A program made the translations under genes and the position numbers. The notes beneath the pieces were generated by a model that was not told the DNA's origin, did not search any database, and was given only the letters and a program-made list of their open reading frames with translations. Shown piece after piece: positions 26,815-36,200 of a DNA stretch of 64,000 nucleotides. Source of the stretch: Sphingobacterium sp. GVS05A (lineage in GTDB: Bacteria; Bacteroidota; Bacteroidia; Sphingobacteriales; Sphingobacteriaceae); assembly GCF_019969845.1 (NCBI RefSeq), contig NZ_JAHXYR010000005.1:310001-374000 (forward strand), in the 5' to 3' direction. Within the stretch, counting starts at the first letter, position 1; each line of letters begins with the position of its first letter.

Positions 26815-27522
26815 ATGGAAAAGAAAAATATCGTTGTATTAACGGGAGCAGGTATTTCTGCCGAAAGTGGTATACCTACTTTTAGGGATGCGAATGGACT
26901 ATGGGAAGGGCATGACGTGATGGCTGTAGCCTCCATCGAAGGCTGGAACAAAAATCCGGTACTGGTGCAGGAATTCTACAACCTTAGACGGAAAGCAGCA
27001 TCGGCCGCACAGCCAAATGCAGCACATCTCGCCTTGCGTCAATTAGAGTCAGCTTACCAGGTGACGATCATTACACAAAATGTAGACCTATTGCATGAGC
27101 GGGCTGGTTCCACAAAGATTATCCATTTACATGGCCGTTTGGATCAATCCAAGTCATCCCTTGATGATCGATTGATTTATCCAATTGAGGGGGACGAGAT
27201 AAAGATGGGCGAACTCTGCGAAAAAGGTAGTCAACTGCGACCAAATATTGTCTGGTTTGGTGAGGCTGTGCCAGAGATTGAACGGGCGATGTTGCACGTT
27301 GCTAAGGCAGACATCCTGATTATTATCGGAACTTCGTTACAGGTTTATCCTGCCGCAGGACTTCGGGAATTTGCACCGAGCCATTGCCGATCATTTTTAA
27401 TAGACAAACAGATCCAGAATAGTACAGCGTTGGGCCGTGTACAATGTTTTGAACAGGCAGCGACGGTGGCAGTGCCAAATTTGGTAACACAGCTACTTCA
27501 GGAAGCCTCAGATAAAAGCTAA
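26815..27522 (+). CDS. cobB: SIR2 family NAD-dependent deacylase
   Basis: 235 residues. NAD-binding motif VLTGAGISAESGIPTFRDANG (about 8-28), ITQNVDLLHERAG (86-98) and the catalytic His106 in IIHLHGR. FYNLRR gives Tyr55 and Arg58, the Y-x-x-R pair that marks CobB/SIRT5-type enzymes active on succinyl and malonyl lysine. The zinc-binding cysteines of other sirtuins are missing between about 108 and 140. The start at 26815 (MEKKNIVVL) fits the family; an upstream ATG at 26755 would add 20 residues with no homology. Confidence 0.93.
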   Translation: MEKKNIVVLTGAGISAESGIPTFRDANGLWEGHDVMAVASIEGWNKNPVLVQEFYNLRRKAASAAQPNAAHLALRQLESAYQVTIITQNVDLLHERAGSTKIIHLHGRLDQSKSSLDDRLIYPIEGDEIKMGELCEKGSQLRPNIVWFGEAVPEIERAMLHVAKADILIIIGTSLQVYPAAGLREFAPSHCRSFLIDKQIQNSTALGRVQCFEQAATVAVPNLVTQLLQEASDKS

Positions 27523-27583
27523 TATAATAATGAATTATGAACCTGTCTTGGTTGTGAGTTAGATGGAATAAAATTTTTAAAAA

Positions 27584-28681
27584 ATGAAAAGAATAATAGG
27601 ATTGTTCTGTGGTTCTGTTTTGGCGATTTCCTGTCACAACAACTCGGAGGTAAAAGTAAACACAAGTACAAACAATGCGCCGATACAACTGGATAGCGCA
27701 CAGGCAAAACATCTCCTTACATTGCCCTTGCACTGTATTGAAGTTGAATACCCTAACAAATTGGGACAGGTGCTTGGAAGTGATCAGGATTTGAAGGGAC
27801 CACGGACGCTACACCCCATTTTTTACGGCTGTTTTGATTGGCATTCATCTGTCCACGGCTATTGGTCCATCGTGCGGATTTTGAAGCAATTTCCGGATTT
27901 GGACAAATCTGGAGCTATACGGAAGCAGCTTAATCACAATATCACAGCCGAAAATGCAGCAATAGAATTAGCTTTCTTCCAGGATAAAAATAATAAGAAC
28001 TTTGAGCGGACCTACGGTTGGGCTTGGCTCCTGCAGTTGCAAAAAGAATTAATGACCTGGAAAGATCCAGATGCAGAACGTTGGGCAAAAATTCTGGATC
28101 CAATGGCAAAGCATATTATGAAAGCTTACCAGGAATATTTACCGAAATTGGTCTATCCGATCCGGACAGGCTATCACGACAATTCAGCTTTTGGTCTTTC
28201 ATTGGCATTGGACTATGCACGGGGGACAAATAATGTTGCCTTCGAAAAATCGTTGACGACAAATGCTGTGAGACTATATGATCATGATAAAAACTGTAAT
28301 ATCTCTTTTGAACCCAGTGGTAGTGATTTCCTTTCCCCCTGTCTTGAGGAAGCGCTCTGCATGAGTGTAGTTTTAGGAGAGGACCAATATCGAAAATGGT
28401 TGAAAGATTTTCTTCCTGAAATTTTTAATCCGGATTTTAATTTGGAACCTGGTATCGTAAAAGATCGTACGGATGGACATCTGGTTCACTTGGATGGATT
28501 GAATTTTAGCCGAGCTACCTGTCTGAATGGCATCGCTAAGGCACTCCCGGAATTGAAGCATTTGCATGGTTTGGCCAATAAACATTTAAAATATTCATTA
28601 CCCAATATCACTTCCAAAGATGATTACATGGGATCGCATTGGTTGGGTACTTTTGCCCTTTATGCGCTTTCTAAAAATTAA
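27584..28681 (+). CDS. DUF2891 family lipoprotein
   Basis: 365 residues. A lipobox with Cys17 (VLAISC) indicates a lipid-anchored exported protein. The remainder matches DUF2891 along its length: HPIFYGCFDWHSSVHGYWSI (about 83-102), FERTYGWAWLLQL, YPIRTGYHDNSAFGLSLALDYAR, FEPSGSDFLSPCLEEA and DGHLVHLDGLNFSRA. These Trp/His-rich blocks suggest an alpha/alpha-toroid fold, but the family has no established activity that I know of. It follows cobB closely and is ended by a hairpin shared with the convergent HxlR gene. Confidence 0.88.
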   Translation: MKRIIGLFCGSVLAISCHNNSEVKVNTSTNNAPIQLDSAQAKHLLTLPLHCIEVEYPNKLGQVLGSDQDLKGPRTLHPIFYGCFDWHSSVHGYWSIVRILKQFPDLDKSGAIRKQLNHNITAENAAIELAFFQDKNNKNFERTYGWAWLLQLQKELMTWKDPDAERWAKILDPMAKHIMKAYQEYLPKLVYPIRTGYHDNSAFGLSLALDYARGTNNVAFEKSLTTNAVRLYDHDKNCNISFEPSGSDFLSPCLEEALCMSVVLGEDQYRKWLKDFLPEIFNPDFNLEPGIVKDRTDGHLVHLDGLNFSRATCLNGIAKALPELKHLHGLANKHLKYSLPNITSKDDYMGSHWLGTFALYALSKN

Positions 28682-28682
28682 T

Positions 28683-28720
28683 ATACAGTCCTTATATTTC
28701 TATTGATATAAGGACTGTAT
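28683..28720. terminator. Bidirectional terminator
   Basis: Fifteen-base perfect repeat (28683-28697 and 28706-28720, left arm ATACAGTCCTTATAT) with an 8-nt loop between convergent genes. Confidence 0.85.
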
Positions 28721-28721
28721 T

Positions 28722-29072
28722 TTACATGTTTTTCTCACCCCATTCATCCATGAGGACCAAAATTTTTTCCAGTGAGCGACCAAGATCGGTCAGTTCATAT
28801 TCTACTTTGGGCGGTACCTGTTGATAGACAATTCGATTAATCAGCCCGTCTTGCTCCAGTTCTTTCAATTTAGCAATGAGCATGCGCTCCGAAATGCCAA
28901 CCAATCTTTTTCGCAACTCACCATAACGTAGTCTTTCCTCATGGAGGAGATAAGACAGCAGATTTATTTTCCATCTTCCACCAATAGTAGATAAGGTAAA
29001 TGCAATACCACAATGATCTTTCCAATAAGTTTCATTGATTGTGTTGGTGGAATTCTCTTTTCTATTGTTCAT
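28722..29072 (-). CDS. HxlR family transcriptional regulator
   Basis: 116 residues, winged-helix type. HxlR features are GIAFTLSTIGGRWKINLLSYL, RYGELRKRLVGISERML with the recognition helix, LKELEQDGLINR and the wing PPKVEYELTDLGRSL. The ATG at 29072 (MNNRKENS) is taken as start rather than an in-frame TTG at 29099. It is divergent from a DoxX gene 94 nt away, a very common pairing in which HxlR represses the DoxX-type gene in response to redox or electrophile stress. The effector is not known here. Confidence 0.92.
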   Translation of the reverse strand: MNNRKENSTNTINETYWKDHCGIAFTLSTIGGRWKINLLSYLLHEERLRYGELRKRLVGISERMLIAKLKELEQDGLINRIVYQQVPPKVEYELTDLGRSLEKILVLMDEWGEKNM

Positions 29073-29166
29073 ACTTACTTTTTTGTTGGTATCATACAAT
29101 TTGGTACGTACTGTTATTCATGCAATTTAATAAAGAAATTTGTAGCTCATCTAATAAAATATAAAA

Positions 29167-29538
29167 ATGGAAACTATAAAATCTATTGTTCATTGGTTGA
29201 GTTATGCCTATTACCTATACGTATTTGGTTACGCTTCATTGTTTAAAGTCTTTCAGAAACAGTCTATGATGCAGAGCATGGATTCATTAGGCTTTAATAA
29301 AACATGGACGTTGGGCATTGGAATAGGAGAGTTGTTTGGTGTTATACTTCTTCTGATCGGTTTATACAAACCAGAGTTTAAGAATATCGGTATCTTGCTT
29401 CTGTTTCCGTTTGCCGTGGGAGCGTTGACAGCACATATGGCTCATCAGGAATACCATCATTTCTATAATTCACTAATCATGTGTGTGCTGAGTATTGTCT
29501 TATTGGCGACGGACAAACAGTTTAAAATCACCCTCTAG
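29167..29538 (+). CDS. DoxX family membrane protein
   Basis: 123 residues with four predicted membrane helices (about 10-24, 46-66, 72-90 and 99-116) and the DoxX-like stretch FGYASLFKVFQKQSMMQSMDS. DoxX-like proteins are small quinone-linked or stress-related inner membrane proteins. The gene lies divergently from HxlR and is likely its target. A hairpin terminator starts 9 nt after the stop. Confidence 0.88.
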   Translation: METIKSIVHWLSYAYYLYVFGYASLFKVFQKQSMMQSMDSLGFNKTWTLGIGIGELFGVILLLIGLYKPEFKNIGILLLFPFAVGALTAHMAHQEYHHFYNSLIMCVLSIVLLATDKQFKITL

Positions 29539-29547
29539 CTTTTTTGT

Positions 29548-29594
29548 GTAGCACAAATCAAAATTAATTGAAATATATTCATGATTTGTGCTAC
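29548..29594 (+). terminator. Terminator after doxX-like gene
   Basis: Thirteen-base perfect repeat (29548-29560 and 29582-29594, left arm GTAGCACAAATCA), loop 21 nt, followed by ATTTTG. Confidence 0.75.
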
Positions 29595-29947
29595 ATTTTG
29601 ATTGCTTTGATCAATACTATCTGAGTGTTTTATTTGGCTTTATTGCTGTTTAAAATAGCTTTAGATGAAATTTCAAGAGCAATAGTGCAATAGTAATGAA
29701 ATATGTCTTATCAAAATGTAAAACTAATCCCTTTTTAGCAACCTTATTATTCTTGATTAACAGTGGTGTCCTAAATAGTCGTTATTAACAGATAATAGCC
29801 TTTTTCTACACCTAGTTTCAAGAAAATGTCTGCACGGACTATTTATTTCGAGGTCCAATCTAAACAATATAGGTCGCGCGATGGTTTACTTACGGGATTT
29901 ATTCATAAGCGTCATACGAAGTTTCAAATAGATTTGTTATAAAACAT
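29595..29947. other. Intergenic stretch with nothing recognisable
   Basis: This AT-rich stretch of about 350 nt has no open frame of note, no clear promoter box and no strong dyad. I could not match it to a gene remnant. Confidence 0.5.
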
Positions 29948-30331
29948 ATGATAGAAAAAAACAATTCAAAAAAGATCAACGACCATTTAGCTAATGAACG
30001 TACATTTTTAGCTTGGATAACGACGAGTTTGGGGATCATGGGCTTTGGTTTTGTTGTTGTTAAATTTTCCTTATTTATACAACAGGTAACACTCATGCTC
30101 AGCTCAAAAAAAAAGATCGATATTGAACATGAATATTCAGGTATCGTTGGAGTTTCAATTGTTATTATAGGCTCAATTACTGTCGTATTAGCTTATATCA
30201 AATATAGAAAAGTGGCCAAACAAATTGAGACGGAAAGCTTTACTTATGGTTCTTATGGTATTGCTTTGATGTCTACATGTTTTCTTATTATCGGTCTTCT
30301 CCTCGGATGGCATTTGATTGATAGCTTATAA
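29948..30331 (+). CDS. DUF202 (YidH-like) membrane protein
   Basis: 127 residues. DHLANERTFLAWITTSLGIMGFGFVVVKF is the DUF202 signature at about 13-41, continuing into the first membrane helix; two further helices lie at about 70-90 and 103-123. Such small inner membrane proteins (YidH, and the membrane part of VTC) are widespread and poorly characterised. No partner is evident nearby. Confidence 0.87.
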   Translation: MIEKNNSKKINDHLANERTFLAWITTSLGIMGFGFVVVKFSLFIQQVTLMLSSKKKIDIEHEYSGIVGVSIVIIGSITVVLAYIKYRKVAKQIETESFTYGSYGIALMSTCFLIIGLLLGWHLIDSL

Positions 30332-30525
30332 AATCAACCTCTGCCAATTGGATTATGCGATTTGCCGTTGAGCCTATCCCAGAAATCTCAAGAGTTGAAA
30401 TCCCATGACTGGTGTTACGGATATTAAATGAACTGCAACGAATTTTAAAAGAATACTTAACAGGTGAAAATATCTATTTACTTTGTATGATGCAACAGGA
30501 TAAATATGGTAAAAGTTCAATAGAT

Positions 30526-31509
30526 ATGGTGAAATTGATAATGGTTTTGCTATTAACGGTAATATGTGGTGGGGGATGTGCACAGGAAAAAAAAGAGAGG
30601 GCGATGTCAACAACTAATCGTATAAGCTATCATTCAGAAAAAGTTCGCAGATTCAAAGATGAACCTCTTTATCAACTGGAAGTTGAAAGCCTATTTAGTT
30701 TCAGCGTATTGATAAATGGTTGTCCGGTTTATTCCAATTTCGATAAAATTCCGGGAACGGCGAGGATAAATATCAATCCCTATATTCTTCAAAGTGGACA
30801 ACAACAAGTTACCATTGAACTTTATCCAGGTTATGATGATCAAGGAATCAGTAAGCCCTTTCTTGAAGCAGGTGATAAATTTACACTCAAAATAGAGAAA
30901 ACTGGTTGGGGGAAAGATGGTCTTTTAAAGGAGCCCGAAGAAATTGTGTATTATAAGGCTGTTGACGAAAAAGAGGATTTAACCAAACGAACAGCATATA
31001 AAACCGATATTAGCTTTACCGCCATTGTTCCCTATCAACTTGCAGGATGGAAGAACGGACAAGATTTGACTCAGTTGGATCCTCAACAGCTCGAAGAGCA
31101 GGTACTTGGTTTTTATAAGGAGATGATAGCTGTTTTTGAAACAGGTGACTACGATGATTTAAATGCACGATTTTTGAAGGCAGATGCTGAATGGTACCAA
31201 TCTGAGTATTTTTCCCAAGATATAATTAGTAAGTTTCAAACAGTGAAAGGTCGAAAAGGTAAATCTGTCGCAACAACGTTTTCGAACCCGAAGCCAAATT
31301 TCCTGACATTTTATGCACTGGAGGATTATATAATGAAATTTTATGCTGAGGGTAGAATGGTTCGACTTGAACCACGAAAAGGTGTCAATAGGGGAGAATC
31401 TTTATTGGGCTATATGGATACAGATAAAAATGGTATGAACAGAAAAACATTCGTAGATATGCTGTTATACATTCCCAAAGGAGAAACGGCATTGCAAATT
31501 GTAAGATAA
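30526..31509 (+). CDS. Lipoprotein of unknown function
   Basis: 327 residues if begun at the ATG at 30526, which gives a proper lipoprotein signal (MVKLIMVLLLTVICGGGC, Cys18). The frame is open further upstream to a GTG at 30412 but that part does not look like protein N-terminus. The mature part has a beta-rich N-terminal half (LEVESLFSFSVLINGCPVY, INPYILQSGQQQVTIELYPG) and a C-terminal helical/beta part with the tail GKSVATTFSNPKP. I recognise no named family. Flanking gaps are long, so it is probably monocistronic. Confidence 0.75.
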   Translation: MVKLIMVLLLTVICGGGCAQEKKERAMSTTNRISYHSEKVRRFKDEPLYQLEVESLFSFSVLINGCPVYSNFDKIPGTARININPYILQSGQQQVTIELYPGYDDQGISKPFLEAGDKFTLKIEKTGWGKDGLLKEPEEIVYYKAVDEKEDLTKRTAYKTDISFTAIVPYQLAGWKNGQDLTQLDPQQLEEQVLGFYKEMIAVFETGDYDDLNARFLKADAEWYQSEYFSQDIISKFQTVKGRKGKSVATTFSNPKPNFLTFYALEDYIMKFYAEGRMVRLEPRKGVNRGESLLGYMDTDKNGMNRKTFVDMLLYIPKGETALQIVR

Positions 31510-31835
31510 ATCTTGATTCAGGTTATCCTTTATTGTTGTTTCTATATGCATTGTCTGATCGATCTGTACATACAGCTTTGGGCATCCAAAATAATAGAGT
31601 AAAAAATAGAAAGGCTCTCTTCATGTTACTTGTTAGTGAATATCGTTTCGTACGTTTAATATAAGACCAAAATATTCGTTGTTATCAAATGTTTCAACAG
31701 ATGTTTGTTGGATAAAATAGCAAAAAAGAATATATCCTGTAATCCTTCGTAAATAAAAAAATACTTGTCAATTTTTCGGTTGTAGAAGGAATGTATTCGC
31801 TATAGATTTGTTCTATCATTATAAATAATCGCATT
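31510..31835. other. Intergenic stretch with nothing recognisable
   Basis: 326 nt upstream of ada. I saw no dyad with a T tract, no TAnnTTTG box at a useful distance and no coding remnant. An Ada-regulated promoter would be expected here but no Ada box could be identified by eye. Confidence 0.4.
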
Positions 31836-32876
31836 ATGGAATTAAGTTTCGAACAAATGTATCACGCTATCATTGATAAAGATGTCAATTATGAAGGTAT
31901 ATTTTTTACTGCTGTAAAGACAACAGGTATCTTTTGTCGGCCTTCTTGTACTGCCAGGAAACCCAAACCTGAGAACATCGAATTTTTTAAATCAACCAAA
32001 GAATGTATCCTGCATGGATATCGCGCATGCAAGGTATGCCATCCACTTGAGATGTTAAGTGAAACACCTCTATACATCAAAGAAATTATAGCCGAATTAT
32101 CAGCCGATCCGAGTATAAAGTTCAAGGACTACGATCTGCGTCAACGTTGTATTGAACCAAGCAAGTTGCGACGCTGGTTTATGAAAAACCATGGCATGAC
32201 CTTTCATGCTTATCAGCGGATGTTTAGAATAAATTCGGCGTTTAAAAAAATCCAAAATGGCGCTTCTGTGACCGATGTAGCTTTCAACTCCGGATTTGAA
32301 TCCCTTAGTGGCTTTGGTGATTCCTTTAAACATATTTTTGGAGTCTCTCCTAAGAATAGTAAAGAGCAAAGTATGATTGATTTAAAGCGAATAGAGACTC
32401 CGCTAGGCACCATGTATGCCTGCGCCGTACCAGAGGGCGTATGTTTACTCGAGTTTACAGATCGGAAAATGCTCGAAACAGAGTTCAAAAATCTTGCGAA
32501 AGCGCTCAATGGAACGATAGTACAGGGCGATAATCCCCATTTTCCCTTGCTAGAAAGGGAACTTCAAGCTTATTTCGAAGGTCGATTAAAAGAATTTACA
32601 GTGCCACTGTTTACACCAGGTTCGGATTTTCAAAATGCGGTATGGCGGGCGTTGAGAGAAATCCCATATGGGCAAACAAGGTCTTATAAACAGCAAGCAC
32701 TTCATATCGGAAAACCCGAAGCGCTACGGGCTATCGCAAATGCCAATGGAATGAATAGGATTTCCATTTTGGTGCCATGCCATAGGGTGATCGGTGCCGA
32801 TGGCAGCCTAACCGGCTACGGCGGCGGTATCTGGCGAAAAAAATGGTTGCTGGATCTAGAAAAGCAGCAACACTAA
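31836..32876 (+). CDS. ada: Bifunctional Ada: phosphotriester/AraC regulator and O6-methylguanine methyltransferase
   Basis: 346 residues in three parts. The N-terminal Ada zinc domain has Cys34, Cys38, Cys65 and Cys68 (GIFCRPSC and ACKVC), with spacing identical to the E. coli Ada set; Cys34 is the likely methyl acceptor. An AraC-type HTH pair spans about 85-180. The C-terminal methyltransferase domain carries VPCHRVIG with acceptor Cys315, followed by LTGYGGGIWRKKWLL. It should repair alkylated DNA and activate the adaptive response. An MFS exporter follows after 40 nt and may be cotranscribed. Confidence 0.95.
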   Translation: MELSFEQMYHAIIDKDVNYEGIFFTAVKTTGIFCRPSCTARKPKPENIEFFKSTKECILHGYRACKVCHPLEMLSETPLYIKEIIAELSADPSIKFKDYDLRQRCIEPSKLRRWFMKNHGMTFHAYQRMFRINSAFKKIQNGASVTDVAFNSGFESLSGFGDSFKHIFGVSPKNSKEQSMIDLKRIETPLGTMYACAVPEGVCLLEFTDRKMLETEFKNLAKALNGTIVQGDNPHFPLLERELQAYFEGRLKEFTVPLFTPGSDFQNAVWRALREIPYGQTRSYKQQALHIGKPEALRAIANANGMNRISILVPCHRVIGADGSLTGYGGGIWRKKWLLDLEKQQH

Positions 32877-32916
32877 TTCCTGTATTTCACAATTTATTAA
32901 CATCCATTCTATTTCC

Positions 32917-34314
32917 ATGAGTACGACTATTAATAAGTGGTATGCACTTCTTATTGTGCTTACTGCACCTTTACTGTATGTTATTGATATATTTATCATC
33001 AATATTGCCATACCAACAATCAAAAGTAGCCTGCATGCATCTGATGGTGAAATACAGCTTGTTATCGCATCCTATTTATTGGGTAGTGCATGTTTTCTGA
33101 TCATTGGTGGGCGAGCGGGAGACTTTCTAGGCAAAAAGAAAGTTTTCTTTTGGGGGATGTTGGCCTTTACAATAACCTCTTGCATCTGTGGACTAAGTCA
33201 AACAGCAGCACAGCTAAATATTGCCCGTTTTTTTCAAGGTGTGAGTTCCGCTTTTATGGTTACCCAATCAATTTCTCTGATTCAATTGTTGTTTATAGAT
33301 ACGAAAGAAAGAGCTGTTGCTATTGGATGGTATGGTATAACCTTGAGTATTGCGGCTATAATCGGACAGGTATTGGGAGGATATCTGGCCCAAACTTATT
33401 TCTTTGTTGAAGGTTGGCGTTTGATATTTTTTATTAATCTTCCTGTTGGAATCCTTTCGCTTTTGGCGATCCATAGGTATTTGACAGAAACGGTGAAAAC
33501 TGTGAAGGGTAGATTTGATTACCAAGGTGCTTTTGTGCTAACAATCGGACTAGCCTGCCTAATCTATGCATTGACAGAGGGACGGGAAAATAGCTTTCCT
33601 TGGTGGTTTTATGTGTTGTTTATCCTGTCACTTGTATTCTTGATCTTGTTTGTTTTTATTCAGCAAAAGAAACGATTAAATGAACAGTATCCACTGATTG
33701 ATCTTTCACTGTTCAAAATAAAGGATTTTAGAATTGGCTTATTTGCTGTATTATTCCACTTTATGCTTCATACTGGATATTTATTGATAATCGCTGTGTA
33801 TTTACAAAGTGGATTAGGGATAACGGCATTAACATGTGGTTTGTATTTTATTCCACATGCGATTTCCTTTATGTTGTCTTCTCAAATTGCTTCGAGGTTA
33901 CTTCCGAGGTTTGGCAAGGCAGTTTTACAATTGGGATTAGCGATCATATTGCTTTCGTTTTTAATACAGATTTTCTTTTTCACAGCGCAGGACAAGCCGT
34001 TCATGTCGATGCTTTTTTTAGCACTCTATGGTCTTGGAAATGGCTTTGTATTACCATTTCTCTTAAATGTTGTTTTAAATAATATCCATGAAAAAGATGC
34101 AGGTGCTGCTTCAGGAGTATTTTCAACATTTCAGCAAACAGCTTCGGCTTTGGGAATCAGCGTTATTGGTGGTGTTTTTTATACAGTATTGGACACAGGG
34201 CGCTATCTTGCGAACCATCTGTTTGCTTTACAGTCCGGGCTAACAGTATGTATCGTCTTCTTAATAGGGGTGTGGCTAATGTTATGCCTATTACCGAATG
34301 CGCAAAGGACATAA
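32917..34314 (+). CDS. MFS exporter, DHA2 (14-TM) type
   Basis: 465 residues, almost entirely membrane helices; 14 segments can be laid out, which is the DHA2/EmrB pattern. Landmarks are PLLYVIDIFIINIAIPTI in TM1 with the conserved Asp, GGRAGDFLGKKKVF as motif A, and FFINLPVGILSLL in the middle. It should export drugs or metabolites by proton antiport. No adaptor (EmrA) gene is adjacent. Proximity to ada hints at, but does not prove, co-expression under alkylation stress. Confidence 0.9.
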   Translation: MSTTINKWYALLIVLTAPLLYVIDIFIINIAIPTIKSSLHASDGEIQLVIASYLLGSACFLIIGGRAGDFLGKKKVFFWGMLAFTITSCICGLSQTAAQLNIARFFQGVSSAFMVTQSISLIQLLFIDTKERAVAIGWYGITLSIAAIIGQVLGGYLAQTYFFVEGWRLIFFINLPVGILSLLAIHRYLTETVKTVKGRFDYQGAFVLTIGLACLIYALTEGRENSFPWWFYVLFILSLVFLILFVFIQQKKRLNEQYPLIDLSLFKIKDFRIGLFAVLFHFMLHTGYLLIIAVYLQSGLGITALTCGLYFIPHAISFMLSSQIASRLLPRFGKAVLQLGLAIILLSFLIQIFFFTAQDKPFMSMLFLALYGLGNGFVLPFLLNVVLNNIHEKDAGAASGVFSTFQQTASALGISVIGGVFYTVLDTGRYLANHLFALQSGLTVCIVFLIGVWLMLCLLPNAQRT

Positions 34315-34449
34315 CATTTCTTAGTTGATCCACAGGGCGGGAAATACCCTCAGGTAATAACTCTTGTCAAGCCAATTCTTTATGCATACTAGTAATGATT
34401 TAATCCTCTTTTGAACATCAATTCGTAGGATTGCTGTTCAAAAGTAAGA

Positions 34450-36027
34450 TTAGCTTTTCATATTCATTCTTTCTTCCTGAAGATCGAGAATGCGAAGATG
34501 TTTTCTGATAATTTCTTCATCCAACAGAAGCTCTTCACGATTTTTATTGATCAACCACATTCTCTGAGTTTCTAGGATGTCGATATAGATTTTTCGGTAT
34601 TCAGCGTAATTAATGATGATTTCCGAGCTGGTCAATTGGTTTTCATATTTCTGCAACTGATCCTTCAATGTCGGAAAGCTGTCTACTTTGTCAGCGTAAT
34701 CTTTACGAATTTTCTCTACAGCCACCTGAGCAAGTTTGTTTTGGATTTCGTAATCAATTTCCTTTTCTGTCCGGACAAAATCTCGATCTATTGGCGGAAA
34801 TTTCTTTAATAGAAAAGGGAGCGTAAGTCCCTGTACAAGCAACGTTAACAGAATAGCGACAAATGTGATAAAAAGGATCAGATTTCTTTGTGGGAAAGGA
34901 GCTCCATTCTCTAAAGTTAGGGGGATTGAAAGTGCCGCAGCCAAGGAAACTACGCCCCGCATTCCGGTCCAACCAATGATCATGGGCGTTTTCCAGCCTG
35001 GAGACTGTGCATCTGCAACAGTGATAAAGTTCCGCATCACTAAAGTGGTAATTACTGCCGCATAGCCCGCTAAAATTCGTACAACAACGAGCACTGCAGT
35101 AACTGCAACTCCATAACCAATTGCGGTGTAAATATCAGTATCCCCTAAACCGTTCACAATTTCGGGTAAATCCAAACCAATGAGCATAAAAACAATCCCG
35201 TTTAGCAAAAAGCAAAAACTTTCCCAGACTGTTACCGTGCGTATTCTGGATGCGCTACTCAAAAAATCGTGACTGCGGTAGGAGAGAAACAACCCACCAC
35301 TTACCACTGCCAAAACTCCGGAAGCATGAAGCTCCTCCGCCGCCAGATACATTGAGAACGGCGCAATGAAAGTCAGCAATATATCTGTGTTCGGATCGGT
35401 TGGTAGGATTTTGTGCATTTTCAAGAAAATATACGCAAGTGTAAGTCCGATACCTACGCCACCGATGCACATCCAGATAAAGCTGCCTGCTGCCTCGTAC
35501 CATACAAATTGTCCCGTTGCAGCGGCAATCATTGCAAATCGGAAAATAATCAGCGAAGAAGCGTCATTCAGCAAGCTTTCGCCTTCGAGAATTGAAGCCA
35601 GTCTTTTCGGTACTTTTATAAATTTTAGAATTGCACCTGCGCTTACTGCGTCAGGGGGAGAAACTATTCCGCCCAATAAAAATCCCAAGGCTAAAGAGAA
35701 TCCGGGAATAAAATAGTTTGCAAAAACTGCAACCGATAATGCAGTGAAAAATACAACGACGAAAGCAAAACTAAAGATAATCCTGCGCCAGCGCCAGAGT
35801 TCTTTCCAGGAAGTTGACCAAGCGGCTTCATACAATAATGGTGGTAAAAAAATAATAAATATTAATTCAGGTTCGACTTTTATAGGCGGTACTCCCGGAA
35901 TAAAGCTTATTAAAAGTCCCGCCAACACAAGCAAAACAGGATATGCAACCTGAATTTTTTTTGCCAGCATGATGAGCATGGTAATCAACAGAACCAAAAA
36001 GAGATAGAATGCGAAATTTTCTAACAT
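34450..36027 (-). CDS. CPA1 family Na+/H+ antiporter
   Basis: 525 residues with about 12 membrane helices in residues 1-410 and a cytoplasmic helical tail (about 415-525, rich in charged coiled-coil sequence). The ion-binding pair Asn154-Asp155 lies in EGESLLNDASSL, preceded by GGIVSPPDAVSAGAI, both typical of CPA1 exchangers such as NhaP and bacterial NHE-like proteins. It should exchange Na+ (or K+) for H+. The gene stands alone, convergent with the MFS gene. Confidence 0.93.
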   Translation of the reverse strand: MLENFAFYLFLVLLITMLIMLAKKIQVAYPVLLVLAGLLISFIPGVPPIKVEPELIFIIFLPPLLYEAAWSTSWKELWRWRRIIFSFAFVVVFFTALSVAVFANYFIPGFSLALGFLLGGIVSPPDAVSAGAILKFIKVPKRLASILEGESLLNDASSLIIFRFAMIAAATGQFVWYEAAGSFIWMCIGGVGIGLTLAYIFLKMHKILPTDPNTDILLTFIAPFSMYLAAEELHASGVLAVVSGGLFLSYRSHDFLSSASRIRTVTVWESFCFLLNGIVFMLIGLDLPEIVNGLGDTDIYTAIGYGVAVTAVLVVVRILAGYAAVITTLVMRNFITVADAQSPGWKTPMIIGWTGMRGVVSLAAALSIPLTLENGAPFPQRNLILFITFVAILLTLLVQGLTLPFLLKKFPPIDRDFVRTEKEIDYEIQNKLAQVAVEKIRKDYADKVDSFPTLKDQLQKYENQLTSSEIIINYAEYRKIYIDILETQRMWLINKNREELLLDEEIIRKHLRILDLQEERMNMKS

Positions 36028-36200
36028 GTATTCGTTTTAGATACATAAATATATATTAAATTTTTAAAAACATTTAAAGCCCATTTAAAATTTAGACCGA
36101 AATAAAAGCTGTGGAACTTTCCGCGCTATAGTTAGATAATATTCGTTTGTAGACTCTTGACTACCATCGCATAAAAATGACGCTGATCAGTCAGAAAACA

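Noticed and set aside
35366..35716. 116-codon frame on + opposite the antiporter
   Set aside because: Antisense to a clearly real membrane protein, composition typical of a mirrored hydrophobic gene.
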